Source: Dinoroseobacter shibae DFL 12 = DSM 16493 (GTDB lineage Bacteria > Pseudomonadota > Alphaproteobacteria > Rhodobacterales > Rhodobacteraceae). From it: 64,000 nt of DNA. The position numbers and the translations under genes are program-made. The stretch lies in the NCBI RefSeq assembly GCF_000018145.1, contig NC_009952.1, positions 2,232,001 to 2,296,000 of the forward strand, written 5' to 3'. The notes under the pieces were generated by a model. That model was not told where the DNA came from. It made no database searches and saw only the letters and a list, made by a program, of their open reading frames with translations. Of the stretch, positions 34,896-45,652 are shown piece after piece; within the stretch, counting starts at the first letter, position 1; each line of letters starts with the position of its first letter.

Positions 34896-35542
34896 GCCCA
34901 TCGCCGGAACAGGTCATGCAGTTCCTCTATGCTCTGCGCTCGCGCGGGGTTCGGGACAGGGCGGTCCTGACGGCGATGGAAAAGATCGACCGCGGCCTCT
35001 TCGTCGAAGGCGTGTTTTCGGGCCGCGCCTATGAGGACGTGCCCTTGCCCATCGCCTGTGGCCAGACCATCAGCCAGCCCTCGATCGTGGGGTTGATGAC
35101 ACAGGCCGCCGAGATCGGGCCCCGCCACCATGTTCTCGAAGTGGGCACAGGCGCAGGCTACCAGGCGGCGATCCTCAGCCAACTTGCCCGCCGCGTGTGG
35201 ACCGTGGACCGTCACCGCCGCCTGACCCGTGCCGCCGAGGCCCGGTTCAAGGCGCTCGATCTGACCAATGTGACGGTTCTGACCGGTGACGGGAGCTTCG
35301 GTTTGCCCGACCAGGCCCCGTTCGACCGTATCCTCGTGACCGCAGCCGCCGAAGATCCCCCCGGTCCGCTCTTGGCGCAACTGCGCGAGGGGGGTATCAT
35401 GGTCGTGCCGGTGGGGCAGTCGGATGCGGTGCAGAGCCTGATCAAGGTCACGCGAACCGAGAGCGGTTTCGACTATGAAGAGATGCGCAGCGTGCGGTTT
35501 GTCCCCCTGGTAGAAGGCATCGCGCCGGAGAACAGCGCCTGA
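34892..35542 (+). CDS. pcm: Protein-L-isoaspartate O-methyltransferase
   Basis: Repairs isoaspartyl residues in aged proteins with S-adenosylmethionine. The 216-residue protein has the SAM-binding motif [15 protein letters not shown] and the family blocks [20 protein letters not shown] (20 residues) and [20 protein letters not shown]. The ATG overlaps the surE stop (ATGA, 34892-34895), so the two are translated together. Confidence 0.95.
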   Translation: MSPSPEQVMQFLYALRSRGVRDRAVLTAMEKIDRGLFVEGVFSGRAYEDVPLPIACGQTISQPSIVGLMTQAAEIGPRHHVLEVGTGAGYQAAILSQLARRVWTVDRHRRLTRAAEARFKALDLTNVTVLTGDGSFGLPDQAPFDRILVTAAAEDPPGPLLAQLREGGIMVVPVGQSDAVQSLIKVTRTESGFDYEEMRSVRFVPLVEGIAPENSA

Positions 35543-35633
35543 ATGCGCGTCCCGGCCCCCGAGGAAGGATGTCGTGCGCAGCGACCCGAAAAGAGGCGCG
35601 CCACGGCCCGACAAGAGCAGAAGGCTTGAGCCC

Positions 35634-36803
35634 ATGACCGACATCTCCCAGCCTCCCAAGTGCGGCGCGCGGCGCACCGCCTCGGTATTGGCGATCTGTA
35701 GCGCCCTGGCCCTGGCGGGCTGCGACACCTCGACCATGGATTTCGACATGCGGGACGCATTCGGCGGCCCGTTCTCGACTGCCGGCGCAGTGGGGGCGCC
35801 CGCCGCCCCACGGCCCGAGCCCGATGAGCGCGGGGTGATTTCCTATGCCGACTATCAGGTGGTCCTGTCGCGGCAGGGCGACACCGCCAACACCATCGCC
35901 GCGCGGCTCGGGGTCGACCCGGGCGCGCTGGCACGGTTCAACGGGCTGAACCCGGAAACCGTGCTGCGAGAGGGCGAGGTTCTGGCCCTGCCGACCCGGG
36001 TGGCAGAGCCTGTGGGCACCACGGATATCGCGGTCCTCGCTTCGGGCGCGATCGAACGGGCGGAGCTGCCCGAAGGCACCAGCAGCGTAGACACCCCGCT
36101 GGTGCGCGCCGTGCCCTCGGCGGAACTGTCCGGCCCGACACCAATGCAACACAAGGTGCAGCGCGGGGAGACAGCCTATTCCATCGCGCGGCTCTACGAC
36201 ATCTCGGTGCGAGCTTTGGCGGACTGGAACGGACTGGGTCCGGATCTCGCGGTGCGCGAGGGACAAGTTCTGCTGGTGCCGCTGACCACAGCGGCTGCGG
36301 CCCCTGCCGCCGCCCCCGAGCAGCCCGCGCCCGGGCAGGGTAGCGTCGCGCCGGTCCCACCGAGTGCCAGTACCCCCCTGCCCGAGCCGGAACCCGTGGC
36401 CGCCGTGCCCGACGCGCCCGACATGGGGCAGTTCCAGACCGAGGCCTCGGACAGTGCGAGCTTCGCCTTCCCGGTCGCGGGCCGGATCATCCGCGATTAC
36501 GACAAGGGCCGGAACGACGGCATCGGCATCGCTGCGGACCCGGGCACGCCCGTGGTGGCGGCGGGCGACGGCGAGGTCGCCGCGATCACCCGTGATACGG
36601 ACCAGGTGCCGATCCTGGTGCTGCGGCACCCGGACAACCTGCTGACGGTCTACGCCAATGTGGGAGATATCGCCGTGGAGAAGGGCGATACCGTGCGTCG
36701 GGGACAGCAGGTCGCGACCGTGGCCACGGGCGATCCGTCCTTCCTGCATTTCGAGATCCGCGAAGGGATCGAAAGCGTCGACCCGGTGCCCTACCTGAAT
36801 TGA
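35634..36803 (+). CDS. nlpD: NlpD-like lipoprotein with LysM and degenerate LytM domain
   Basis: Lipoprotein of about 389 residues. Lipobox LAGC ends at C30. Two LysM peptidoglycan-binding repeats (about 66-118 and 172-218) are joined by acidic/Pro-rich linkers to a C-terminal M23/LytM domain (about 280-388). In that domain the usual first metal-binding His-x(3)-Asp is replaced (KGRNDGIGIAAD) and the HxH motif reads FLHFEIR, so only one histidine remains. This fits a non-catalytic amidase activator, as NlpD is in E. coli, rather than an active endopeptidase. The ATG at 35634 is chosen; a GTG at 35574 would extend the signal peptide. It follows pcm by 91 bases. Confidence 0.88.
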   Translation: MTDISQPPKCGARRTASVLAICSALALAGCDTSTMDFDMRDAFGGPFSTAGAVGAPAAPRPEPDERGVISYADYQVVLSRQGDTANTIAARLGVDPGALARFNGLNPETVLREGEVLALPTRVAEPVGTTDIAVLASGAIERAELPEGTSSVDTPLVRAVPSAELSGPTPMQHKVQRGETAYSIARLYDISVRALADWNGLGPDLAVREGQVLLVPLTTAAAAPAAAPEQPAPGQGSVAPVPPSASTPLPEPEPVAAVPDAPDMGQFQTEASDSASFAFPVAGRIIRDYDKGRNDGIGIAADPGTPVVAAGDGEVAAITRDTDQVPILVLRHPDNLLTVYANVGDIAVEKGDTVRRGQQVATVATGDPSFLHFEIREGIESVDPVPYLN

Positions 36804-36823
36804 TCCGCGCCGATGGCCGGAGC

Positions 36824-36875
36824 CGGGCCAAGCGCCTTGCAAGGCGCTTAAGCCCGTTGCAACGGGCTTGGCCCG
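36824..36875. repeat. Paired 20-bp palindromes, copy 2 (order reversed)
   Basis: AAGCGCCTT/AAGGCGCTT with core GC (36830-36849) abuts AAGCCCGTT/AACGGGCTT with core GC (36850-36869). Outer arms CGGGCC (36824-36829) and GGCCCG (36870-36875) close the structure. These are the same two palindromes as at 32512-32562 in swapped order, again between converging genes (nlpD and an EamA transporter, whose stop begins at 36877). Confidence 0.88.
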
Positions 36876-36876
36876 C

Positions 36877-37770
36877 TCAGCGCGCCCGGCGCGGCCGGTT
36901 GATCAGAACGAGCCCCACCAGCAGCAACCCCAGAGACAGCCAGAGGCTCGCGCTCAGGGGCTCGTCAAGCAACAGCCAGCCGAACCCGAAACCGCTCAGC
37001 GGCATCAGGAAGGCAAAGCTCGACACCCCTCCGGCGGGGTAGATCGACAACAGCCAGAGCCAGAAGATGTAGCCCGCAGAGACGATAACCACGATCTGAA
37101 ACAGCAGCGAGCCGACATGGATCGGCGCGAGATCCCGCACCAGTGGCCCGAAAAACGGCGCTAACGCCAGAAGTACCGCCGCCGAGACCGCCACTTGCCA
37201 CATCAGCTGCATCTCGGGGCGCACAGTCTTCAGCGCCGAGGCCTTGGCGAGCAGTCCGATCCCCGCCCAGCTGATTGCCGCCCCGAGGGCCAAGAGATCG
37301 CCCCAGAAGCTCCCTGTGACCAGGTCGCTGCCACGGCTTGCGAAGGCCACGATCACCCCGGCAAAGGCCAGGGCCAGCCCGACCGCCTTGGACAGCGACA
37401 TCCGCTCGCCCGGCAAAACCCAATGGCCAATCAACGTCAGCCAGACTGGCATGGAATACATCAGAACGCTGACCCGGGTGACGTTATTGATGTCGAGCGC
37501 GATGAACAGGCACAGGAACTCGATCGCAAAGAGCGCTCCGATTGCCAGCCCCGCCTTGACCGTCCCCGGCGCCACCTTCAGAGGCAGCCCGCGAAACCGC
37601 ATCCAGAGCCAGATGCAGATCATCGCGCCCAGTGAGCGCAGTCCTGCGGCAAAGACCGGCTGCAAGCCATCGCCCACGATCTTGATCGCGACCTGGTTGA
37701 GCCCCATCAGCAGGGCGAAGCCCACCAGCGCCACGGCACCGAAGGCGTCTATACTCTCGCGGGGGGGCAT
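36877..37770 (-). CDS. EamA/DMT-family transporter
   Basis: Integral membrane protein of 297 residues with ten predicted helices in two homologous EamA halves (FALLMGLNQVAIKIV opening the first; LLALGAAISWAGIGLLAKAS opening the second). Drug/metabolite transporters of this kind export amino acids or other small metabolites; substrate is unknown. It is divergent from the NhaP-type antiporter over 78 bases. Confidence 0.88.
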   Translation of the reverse strand: MPPRESIDAFGAVALVGFALLMGLNQVAIKIVGDGLQPVFAAGLRSLGAMICIWLWMRFRGLPLKVAPGTVKAGLAIGALFAIEFLCLFIALDINNVTRVSVLMYSMPVWLTLIGHWVLPGERMSLSKAVGLALAFAGVIVAFASRGSDLVTGSFWGDLLALGAAISWAGIGLLAKASALKTVRPEMQLMWQVAVSAAVLLALAPFFGPLVRDLAPIHVGSLLFQIVVIVSAGYIFWLWLLSIYPAGGVSSFAFLMPLSGFGFGWLLLDEPLSASLWLSLGLLLVGLVLINRPRRAR

Positions 37771-37848
37771 GCAAATCTCCGGTCAGCGCCCTTCTCGGTA
37801 CTCCGTTGCCGGTGCGGTCGCAACCCGGACCCGAGGACGAGCCCGCCC

Positions 37849-39162
37849 ATGGATTTCTTTCAGATCGCGTCGCTGCTGGTGGTGATCGCCGCTCTCTTCG
37901 GTGTCATCAATCACCTGTACCTACGCCTGCCCCCCTCGATCGGGATCTTGCTGGTGGCGCTTGCTGCCTCGCTCTCGGTGATGGGGATCGACGCGCTCTT
38001 TCCGCAGAGCGTCATGCGCGAGGCCGTGACAGGAATGGTGGCGCGGCTGGAATTCTCCGACGCGCTGCTCGACGGGATGCTGGGCCTGCTGCTCTTTGCC
38101 GGGGCGCTGCATGTGAAGATCTCGGACCTGCGCCACGAAGGCCGCATCGTGCTGCTCATGGCGACCCTCGGCGTGCTGATCTCCACCGTAGTGGCGGGCG
38201 TGGGGTTCTGGGCGCTTGCGGGCGCACCGGTGCTGATCGCGCTGGTGTTCGGGGCGTTGATCTCGCCCACCGACCCCGTCGCCGTTCTGGGCGTGTTGCG
38301 CTCAACGAACATGCCCAAGAGCCTTGAGACCAAGATCGCGGGCGAGAGCCTGTTCAATGACGGGGTCGGATACGTGGTGTTCCTGATCCTCGTGGGACTG
38401 GCCTTTCCGGCGCAGGCCCACATGGACGCGGGGTTCTTCAACGCGGTCTTTCTGTTCGTGCGGAAGGCTGGGGGCGGGGCGCTGGTCGGGCTGGTGCTGG
38501 GCTGGCTGACCTTCAAGCTGATGGTTCGGGTGGACGATTACGCGCTTGACGTGATGCTGACCCTGGCACTGGCGCTCGGAGGGTATTCGCTGTCCGTGTG
38601 GCTGGGGGTATCGGCCCCGATCATGGCCGTGGTCGCAGGGCTGATGATCGGCGAGGTTCTGTCCGAGCACCGCATGTCCGAGCTGACGCGGACCCAGGTC
38701 GACATGTTCTGGCACCTGATCGACCAGATCCTGAACGCGATCCTCTTCCTGATGATCGGGTTCGAGATTTTCGCCGTCACCTTCAGTCACGCATCTTTCG
38801 GGCTGATCGTCGGCGCGATTGTCCTGTCGCTGATCGCGCGGCTCGCGGCGGTGGCAATCCCGCTCTACCTCGTGCGCAGTCCCGCCGACCTGACCCCGGA
38901 GGCGATCCCGATCATGACCTGGGGCGGGCTGAAGGGCGGGATTTCGGTGGCGCTGGTTCTATCCCTGCCCGAAACCGAGTGGACGCAGGTGCTGCTGACG
39001 GCGGTCTATGTGGTCGTGATCTTCTCGATCGTGGTACAAGGTTTGACAGTGGCGCCATTGGCCCGGGCGCTCAGCCGACAGGCACGGGCCGCGCAGAAGG
39101 CCGCGCGCGCAGAGGTTGCTGGGTCGGGCACGCGGGATATGCAAGCACCCCGGCAGAGGTGA
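37849..39162 (+). CDS. NhaP-type CPA1 Na+/H+ antiporter
   Basis: Inner-membrane sodium (or potassium)/proton exchanger of 437 residues. Signatures are ALISPTDPVAVLGVL (136-150) and GESLFNDGVGYVVF (165-178), which include the N-D ion-binding pair, and the arginine/lysine-bearing MTWGGLKGGISVALVL near 355. Unlike the antiporter at the left of the window it has no cyclic-nucleotide domain and ends with a short basic tail. Confidence 0.93.
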   Translation: MDFFQIASLLVVIAALFGVINHLYLRLPPSIGILLVALAASLSVMGIDALFPQSVMREAVTGMVARLEFSDALLDGMLGLLLFAGALHVKISDLRHEGRIVLLMATLGVLISTVVAGVGFWALAGAPVLIALVFGALISPTDPVAVLGVLRSTNMPKSLETKIAGESLFNDGVGYVVFLILVGLAFPAQAHMDAGFFNAVFLFVRKAGGGALVGLVLGWLTFKLMVRVDDYALDVMLTLALALGGYSLSVWLGVSAPIMAVVAGLMIGEVLSEHRMSELTRTQVDMFWHLIDQILNAILFLMIGFEIFAVTFSHASFGLIVGAIVLSLIARLAAVAIPLYLVRSPADLTPEAIPIMTWGGLKGGISVALVLSLPETEWTQVLLTAVYVVVIFSIVVQGLTVAPLARALSRQARAAQKAARAEVAGSGTRDMQAPRQR

Positions 39163-39248
39163 GCCCTGGCTTGCTTCCCCACGGCTTTCCCGGATGACCG
39201 GCGGCGTTGCCTGTGGCAAGCTGGTGCCCGGTTGAAGGGAGAGATCGG

Positions 39249-39968
39249 ATGAGTTTCATGGGAACGCTGGCCAAGGTGGCCATCGGCTACGCCGCGGCCC
39301 GGGGAGTGGACAAGCTGTCCGGGGGCGAAGGGCTGGCAGCTTTGCTCGGCGGCGGGCAGGCCGAGGCGGGCAGCCTGTTCGGCGGGGCCGAGACCGAAGG
39401 CACCCTTGGCGGGCTGTTCGGTGACGAGTCCGGCGGCCTTGGCGGTGTGTTCGACAATCTGCGCGATGGTGCTGGAGGTGACGGAGATGGCGGCTTGCTT
39501 GGGCTTGCCGGGCTCGCGGGCGTTCTGGGATTGGCAGGCGGCGCGGCGGCCGCGACCACCAGCCTCGGCGACATCCTGTCGGGCCATATCGACGACGGTG
39601 CGGCCGGCCGGGAGGAGGAGGACACCGCCAAGCTGCTACTTCGGGCGATGATCCAAGCGGCCAAGTCCGACGGCGGCATCGACATGCAGGAGAAACAACG
39701 CATCCTCGCCACCGTGGGCGACGCCAGCCCCGGCGAGGTCGCTTTCGTCACGGCACAGATGCAGGCCCCGCTCGATCCTGCAGGCCTCGCGGCGGACACG
39801 CCGGAGGGGCTGCGCGACCGGGTCTACGGCGCGGCGCTGATGACGATCAGGCTCGACAGCCCGGCCGAGGCGCGTTTCCTGACCGATCTTGGCACCGCGC
39901 TTGGTCTGACGGCAGCCCAGCGTGCCGCCCTGCACCGGCGGATGGGCGCGCCGACGCTTCCGGGCTGA
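39249..39968 (+). CDS. DUF533 family protein
   Basis: Protein of 239 residues. The first half is Gly/Ala-rich with a hydrophobic stretch (LLGLAGLAGVLGLAGGAAAA). The second half matches the DUF533/TerB-like helical domain (LLLRAMIQAAKSDGGIDMQEKQRIL; DSPAEARFLTDLGTALGL), quoted in parts, whose acidic residues may bind metal. The function is unknown. The ATG at 39249 is preferred to a longer reading starting at 39207. Confidence 0.82.
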   Translation: MSFMGTLAKVAIGYAAARGVDKLSGGEGLAALLGGGQAEAGSLFGGAETEGTLGGLFGDESGGLGGVFDNLRDGAGGDGDGGLLGLAGLAGVLGLAGGAAAATTSLGDILSGHIDDGAAGREEEDTAKLLLRAMIQAAKSDGGIDMQEKQRILATVGDASPGEVAFVTAQMQAPLDPAGLAADTPEGLRDRVYGAALMTIRLDSPAEARFLTDLGTALGLTAAQRAALHRRMGAPTLPG

Positions 39969-40077
39969 TCCGAAACCTGCAAGCCCCCGGGCAGACGGTG
40001 CAGGCGCGGCCGTTCCTTGGCACTGGAACTGCGCGGCGCGATTGCGTATCAGTCTTGGCACCATCCACGGGACGCAC

Positions 40078-40491
40078 ATGACCGATACGATCCTCAGCCG
40101 CTGCGAGACCAAGGGCCTGCGCATCACCGGACCGCGCCGCGTGATCGCGACGGTTCTGGACGCGGCGCGGGACCACCCGGATGTGGAAGAGCTTTACGCG
40201 CGCGCCACCGCGCTCGATCCCAGCATCTCGCTCGCCACGGTCTACCGCACGGTCAAACTGTTCGAGGAGGCCGGGATCCTTGAGAAGGTCGATTTCGGCG
40301 ATGGCCGCGCGCGCTACGAGGATGCCGAGCGCGACCACCACGACCACCTGATCGACCTCAATTCGGGCAAGGTGATCGAATTCGTCTCGCCCGAGATCGA
40401 AGCGCTGCAAGAAAAGATCGCAGAGAAGCTGGGTTACCGGCTGAAGGGCCACAAGCTCGAACTCTACGGCGTGCCGATGAAGAAGAAGTGA
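40078..40491 (+). CDS. Fur/Mur-family metalloregulator
   Basis: DNA-binding repressor of 137 residues: winged helix with SLATVYRTVKLFEEAG (51-66) and the dimer/metal domain containing HHDH (87-90) followed by LIDLNSGKVIEF. The CxxC structural zinc site of E. coli Fur is missing (DLNS in its place), which is usual for the alphaproteobacterial Fur/Mur group, where the protein often senses manganese. It lies between a DUF533 gene and a pirin gene with no iron or manganese transporter adjacent. Confidence 0.9.
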   Translation: MTDTILSRCETKGLRITGPRRVIATVLDAARDHPDVEELYARATALDPSISLATVYRTVKLFEEAGILEKVDFGDGRARYEDAERDHHDHLIDLNSGKVIEFVSPEIEALQEKIAEKLGYRLKGHKLELYGVPMKKK

Positions 40492-40575
40492 GGACGCACA
40501 AGCCCTGTGCGTCCCGCGCGTTGCCGGGCCTCGCGAAGGCCGCCATGTTTCCAGTCAGACAGCAGGAGATGCGCG

Positions 40576-41487
40576 ATGACCTTTCGCCCCGTGAAATCGA
40601 CACATATGGCGCAACCCACGATGGAGGGTGCGGGCGTACACCTGCACCGCGTGTTCGGCTTCGGCGACCCGTCCGACAGCGATCCCTTCCTGTTGCTGGA
40701 CGATTTCCGCAACGACGATCCGCAGGCCTATGAAAAAGGTTTCCCCTGGCACCCGCACCGGGGGATCGAGACGATCACCTATGTGCTGGAAGGTGAGGTG
40801 GACCACGGTGACAGCCTCGGCAATCGAGGCACGCTTGGCGCAGGATCGGTACAGTGGATGACCGCCGGGTCGGGGATCCTGCACCAGGAAATGCCTCGCG
40901 GGAATGCCGCCGGGCAGATGCATGGGTTTCAGTTGTGGGCAAATCTGCCCAGTGCGCAGAAGATGACCACGCCGCGGTACCAGGACATCGCGGGCAGCGA
41001 CATTCCCGAAGTGATCGAGGATGACGGCACCCGGGCCCGCGTGATCACCGGCAGTTTCTGGGGCGTGCGCGGCCCCGTGGACGGGATCGCGGCCGAGCCC
41101 CAGTATCTCGACATTTCCATGCCGCCAAACACGCGCCGCGTCCTTCCCGTGGACACCTATGCCAACACCTTTGCCTATGTGTTCGCGGGGGCGGCGCGGT
41201 TCCGCGACGCTTCCGCGCCCGTGGGGGTGCGCGTCGAGAAGGAGGTTGCCGGAGAGGAGATCAACATCCGTGACATGTCGGGCAATCGCACGCTGGTTCG
41301 CTTCGACACTGGGGACGAGATTTCGGTGACATCGGGCCCCGAGGGCGCCCGGTTCCTGTTGGTCTCTGGGCGCCCGATCGAGGAGCCCGTGGCGTGGCAT
41401 GGGCCGATCGTGATGAACACCCGCGCCGAACTGCAGCAAGCGATGCGGGATCTCAACAACGGCACCTTCATCAAGCCCGTGCACTGA
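40576..41487 (+). CDS. Pirin family protein
   Basis: Double-cupin (bicupin) protein of 303 residues. The metal ligands of pirins fit the histidines in FPWHPHRGIETITYVLEGEVDHGDS and GSGILHQEMP, quoted in part. Some bacterial pirins act as quercetinases, others regulate partners; the role here is unknown. The ATG at 40576 follows AGGAGATG at suitable distance. Its end faces the four-palindrome array. Confidence 0.92.
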   Translation: MTFRPVKSTHMAQPTMEGAGVHLHRVFGFGDPSDSDPFLLLDDFRNDDPQAYEKGFPWHPHRGIETITYVLEGEVDHGDSLGNRGTLGAGSVQWMTAGSGILHQEMPRGNAAGQMHGFQLWANLPSAQKMTTPRYQDIAGSDIPEVIEDDGTRARVITGSFWGVRGPVDGIAAEPQYLDISMPPNTRRVLPVDTYANTFAYVFAGAARFRDASAPVGVRVEKEVAGEEINIRDMSGNRTLVRFDTGDEISVTSGPEGARFLLVSGRPIEEPVAWHGPIVMNTRAELQQAMRDLNNGTFIKPVH

Positions 41488-41494
41488 CGGCAAA

Positions 41495-41585
41495 AAGGCG
41501 TTTCGAAACGCCTTGATAAAGCGCCTTGCAAGGCGCTTGGGACGCGATTTCCAAATCGCGTGGTCAAGCCCGTTCGAACGGGCTT
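41495..41585. repeat. Array of four 20-bp palindromes at about 24-bp period
   Basis: Four palindromes start at 41495, 41519, 41542 and 41566: AAGGCGTTT/AAACGCCTT (core CG), AAGCGCCTT/AAGGCGCTT (core GC), ACGCGATTT/AAATCGCGT (core CC) and AAGCCCGTT/AACGGGCTT (core CG). The second and fourth are the two units of the pairs at 32512-32562 and 36824-36875. The array fills the convergent gap between the pirin gene and the threonine aldolase. It may serve as a bidirectional terminator, but stacked hairpins of this regularity are unusual. Confidence 0.9.
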
Positions 41586-41604
41586 CGTCACCCTCAGACG
41601 AAGG

Positions 41605-44113
<2,509 letters not shown>

Positions 44114-44156
44114 GCCTAGGCGGGCGAGCTTCGCGAGAAAGTTTTGATGTTCGAAG

Positions 44157-44180
44157 AAAAGGGGGCCGGTCGGCCCCCTT
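44157..44180. terminator. Bidirectional terminator between eno and PRC-barrel gene
   Basis: GGGGGCCG (44161-44168) and CGGCCCCC (44171-44178) form an 8-bp stem with a 2-base loop core, preceded by AAAA on the plus strand. Read on the minus strand the stem is followed by TTTTC, a good intrinsic terminator for the PRC-barrel gene; it also lies 47 bases past eno. Confidence 0.7.
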
Positions 44181-44188
44181 ACCCGTTC

Positions 44189-44938
44189 TTACTGCCACCA
44201 ATCCTTTTCGACCGGGCGCTCGTTTTTCAGATCCTCCTCGGACATCCACGTCACGAAGGCGAAGTTGCCATCATCGTCAGGCATGGTGCGATGCAGGTCC
44301 GACATCTCGATCAGGACATGGGCATCGCCCATCCCGAGAACGCCGCCCACTTCGGCGACAAGGCCCCGCAGGTTTCCGTCCGGCCCGACAACCATTTCGA
44401 CCACGTTGCCGATGTTATCCCAATCGTCGGCAATGCGCGTGGCTTCTCGCCAGGCGCCAGGTTCCATCGCCGCGCGGGCGGTATAGATGTCGGCCCCGAT
44501 GATGTCGCTGGCCCTGATGAAGTCGGACCGATTATCGAGGTCGATCGGTGTGAGGACGCGCGCCTCGCCCATTTCCGCGCGGGCGGCGAGGGTTTCTTTC
44601 GTGTGCTCAACTTCATCAATTGCTTCCGCATAGGCTTTTTTCGTGGTCTCGACAGCCGAGTTATAGACGTCCTCGACCGCGCTGGCGGCATCACCACCGA
44701 CCTCTGCGGCCTGCTCCGTACTGGACGTCGTGGCGCTTTCCACTGCAGCGGCGGCATCGCTGATCTCTTCGGTTATCCGATCATACACTTCGGATGCACC
44801 GTTTTCGACGGTCTCGGCGGCTTCTGTCGCATGGGATTGGACCTCGGACACTGTGTTGCCCTCGTCTGCGCCACTCATCGCGAAGGCAGGGCTACACATG
44901 GCGGTCGTGGCGATGAGAGCAAGGCTCAAGCGGGTCAT
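44189..44938 (-). CDS. Secreted PRC-barrel protein with long acidic helix
   Basis: Exported protein of 249 residues with signal peptide MTRLSLALIATTAMCSPAFA. A long acidic, Ala/Glu-rich region (about 25-120, with repeated hydrophobic spacing such as SHATEAAETVENGASEVYD) probably forms an extended helix or coiled coil. The C-terminal part (RASDIIGADIYTA ... NVVEMVVGPDGNLRGLVAEVGGVLGMG) is a PRC-barrel, a small domain that binds protein or tetrapyrrole/RNA partners. A periplasmic role is likely, but the specific function is unknown. An upstream in-frame start at 45058 would hide the signal peptide and is rejected. Confidence 0.82.
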   Translation of the reverse strand: MTRLSLALIATTAMCSPAFAMSGADEGNTVSEVQSHATEAAETVENGASEVYDRITEEISDAAAAVESATTSSTEQAAEVGGDAASAVEDVYNSAVETTKKAYAEAIDEVEHTKETLAARAEMGEARVLTPIDLDNRSDFIRASDIIGADIYTARAAMEPGAWREATRIADDWDNIGNVVEMVVGPDGNLRGLVAEVGGVLGMGDAHVLIEMSDLHRTMPDDDGNFAFVTWMSEEDLKNERPVEKDWWQ

Positions 44939-45079
44939 GGAAAATCCTCCTGTATCTGCTGCGCCGTTCTCGGCGCTGTCTGAAGGATCAACGGTGCAGT
45001 AGCGGAAAGGTTCCTCTCGCGCTCCGAGCGCGGCGGGTGCGCGCAGGCAGATCGACATCGCACCGCCCGCGCGATGCGG

Positions 45080-45523
45080 TCAGCTCCGATCGTTGCCGCG
45101 GGCGCGCTTTGTGGCGTCGAGAGCGATCAGGGACGGCATGATCCCGTCGATCATCCGTTCTTTCGGGAAGGGGCCGTAGCTGTTCACTCCGACGCTGAAT
45201 GTGATGCCGATCTCCGACCCCGGCACATCCTCGAACTGAAACACGAAACTGTCGGTGCGACTGGAGAGCGTGCTGGCGATGATCTCGCGCAGCTCGCGCT
45301 GGGTTATGCCGTCCCGGCGGTCTGCCCCCCAGTCGACGCGGACCAGTATCGACACGCCCTCCGAGGGGCCCCCATTGACCGAAGCAAGACGTTCCTGCGT
45401 GATGCCGAGCGGACGCAGGGTCGGATTGTCCGTCACCTCGTACAGCACATAGGCGCTGGTTGCAGGCAGCGCTGCGCAGGCGATGATGGCGAATAGCAAG
45501 GCATACCGACGCTTACTGGTCAT
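45080..45523 (-). CDS. Hypothetical exported or membrane-anchored protein
   Basis: I do not recognise this protein of 147 residues. After MTSKRRYALLFAIIACAALPATSAYVLYEV, quoted here only as the hydrophobic run ALLFAIIACAALPATSAYVL, a soluble domain of mixed strands follows (VSILVRVDWGA, SFVFQFEDVPGSEIGITFSV). It is probably periplasmic with an N-terminal anchor or signal. The ATG at 45523 is chosen; the much longer open frame upstream is a GC-rich shadow of the transporter on the other strand. Confidence 0.65.
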   Translation of the reverse strand: MTSKRRYALLFAIIACAALPATSAYVLYEVTDNPTLRPLGITQERLASVNGGPSEGVSILVRVDWGADRRDGITQRELREIIASTLSSRTDSFVFQFEDVPGSEIGITFSVGVNSYGPFPKERMIDGIMPSLIALDATKRARGNDRS

Positions 45524-45652
45524 ATGGTCGTCCCCAAACTGACTATAGTCCACCACCATGCCAGCTGCGCTTTGCCAAACAGTTAATCGGGCCGCACGCA
45601 CCGCTTCGCCATATGCCTTTCCTGCGAGCGGTCCCGCGCCTAGGGTCATGCC

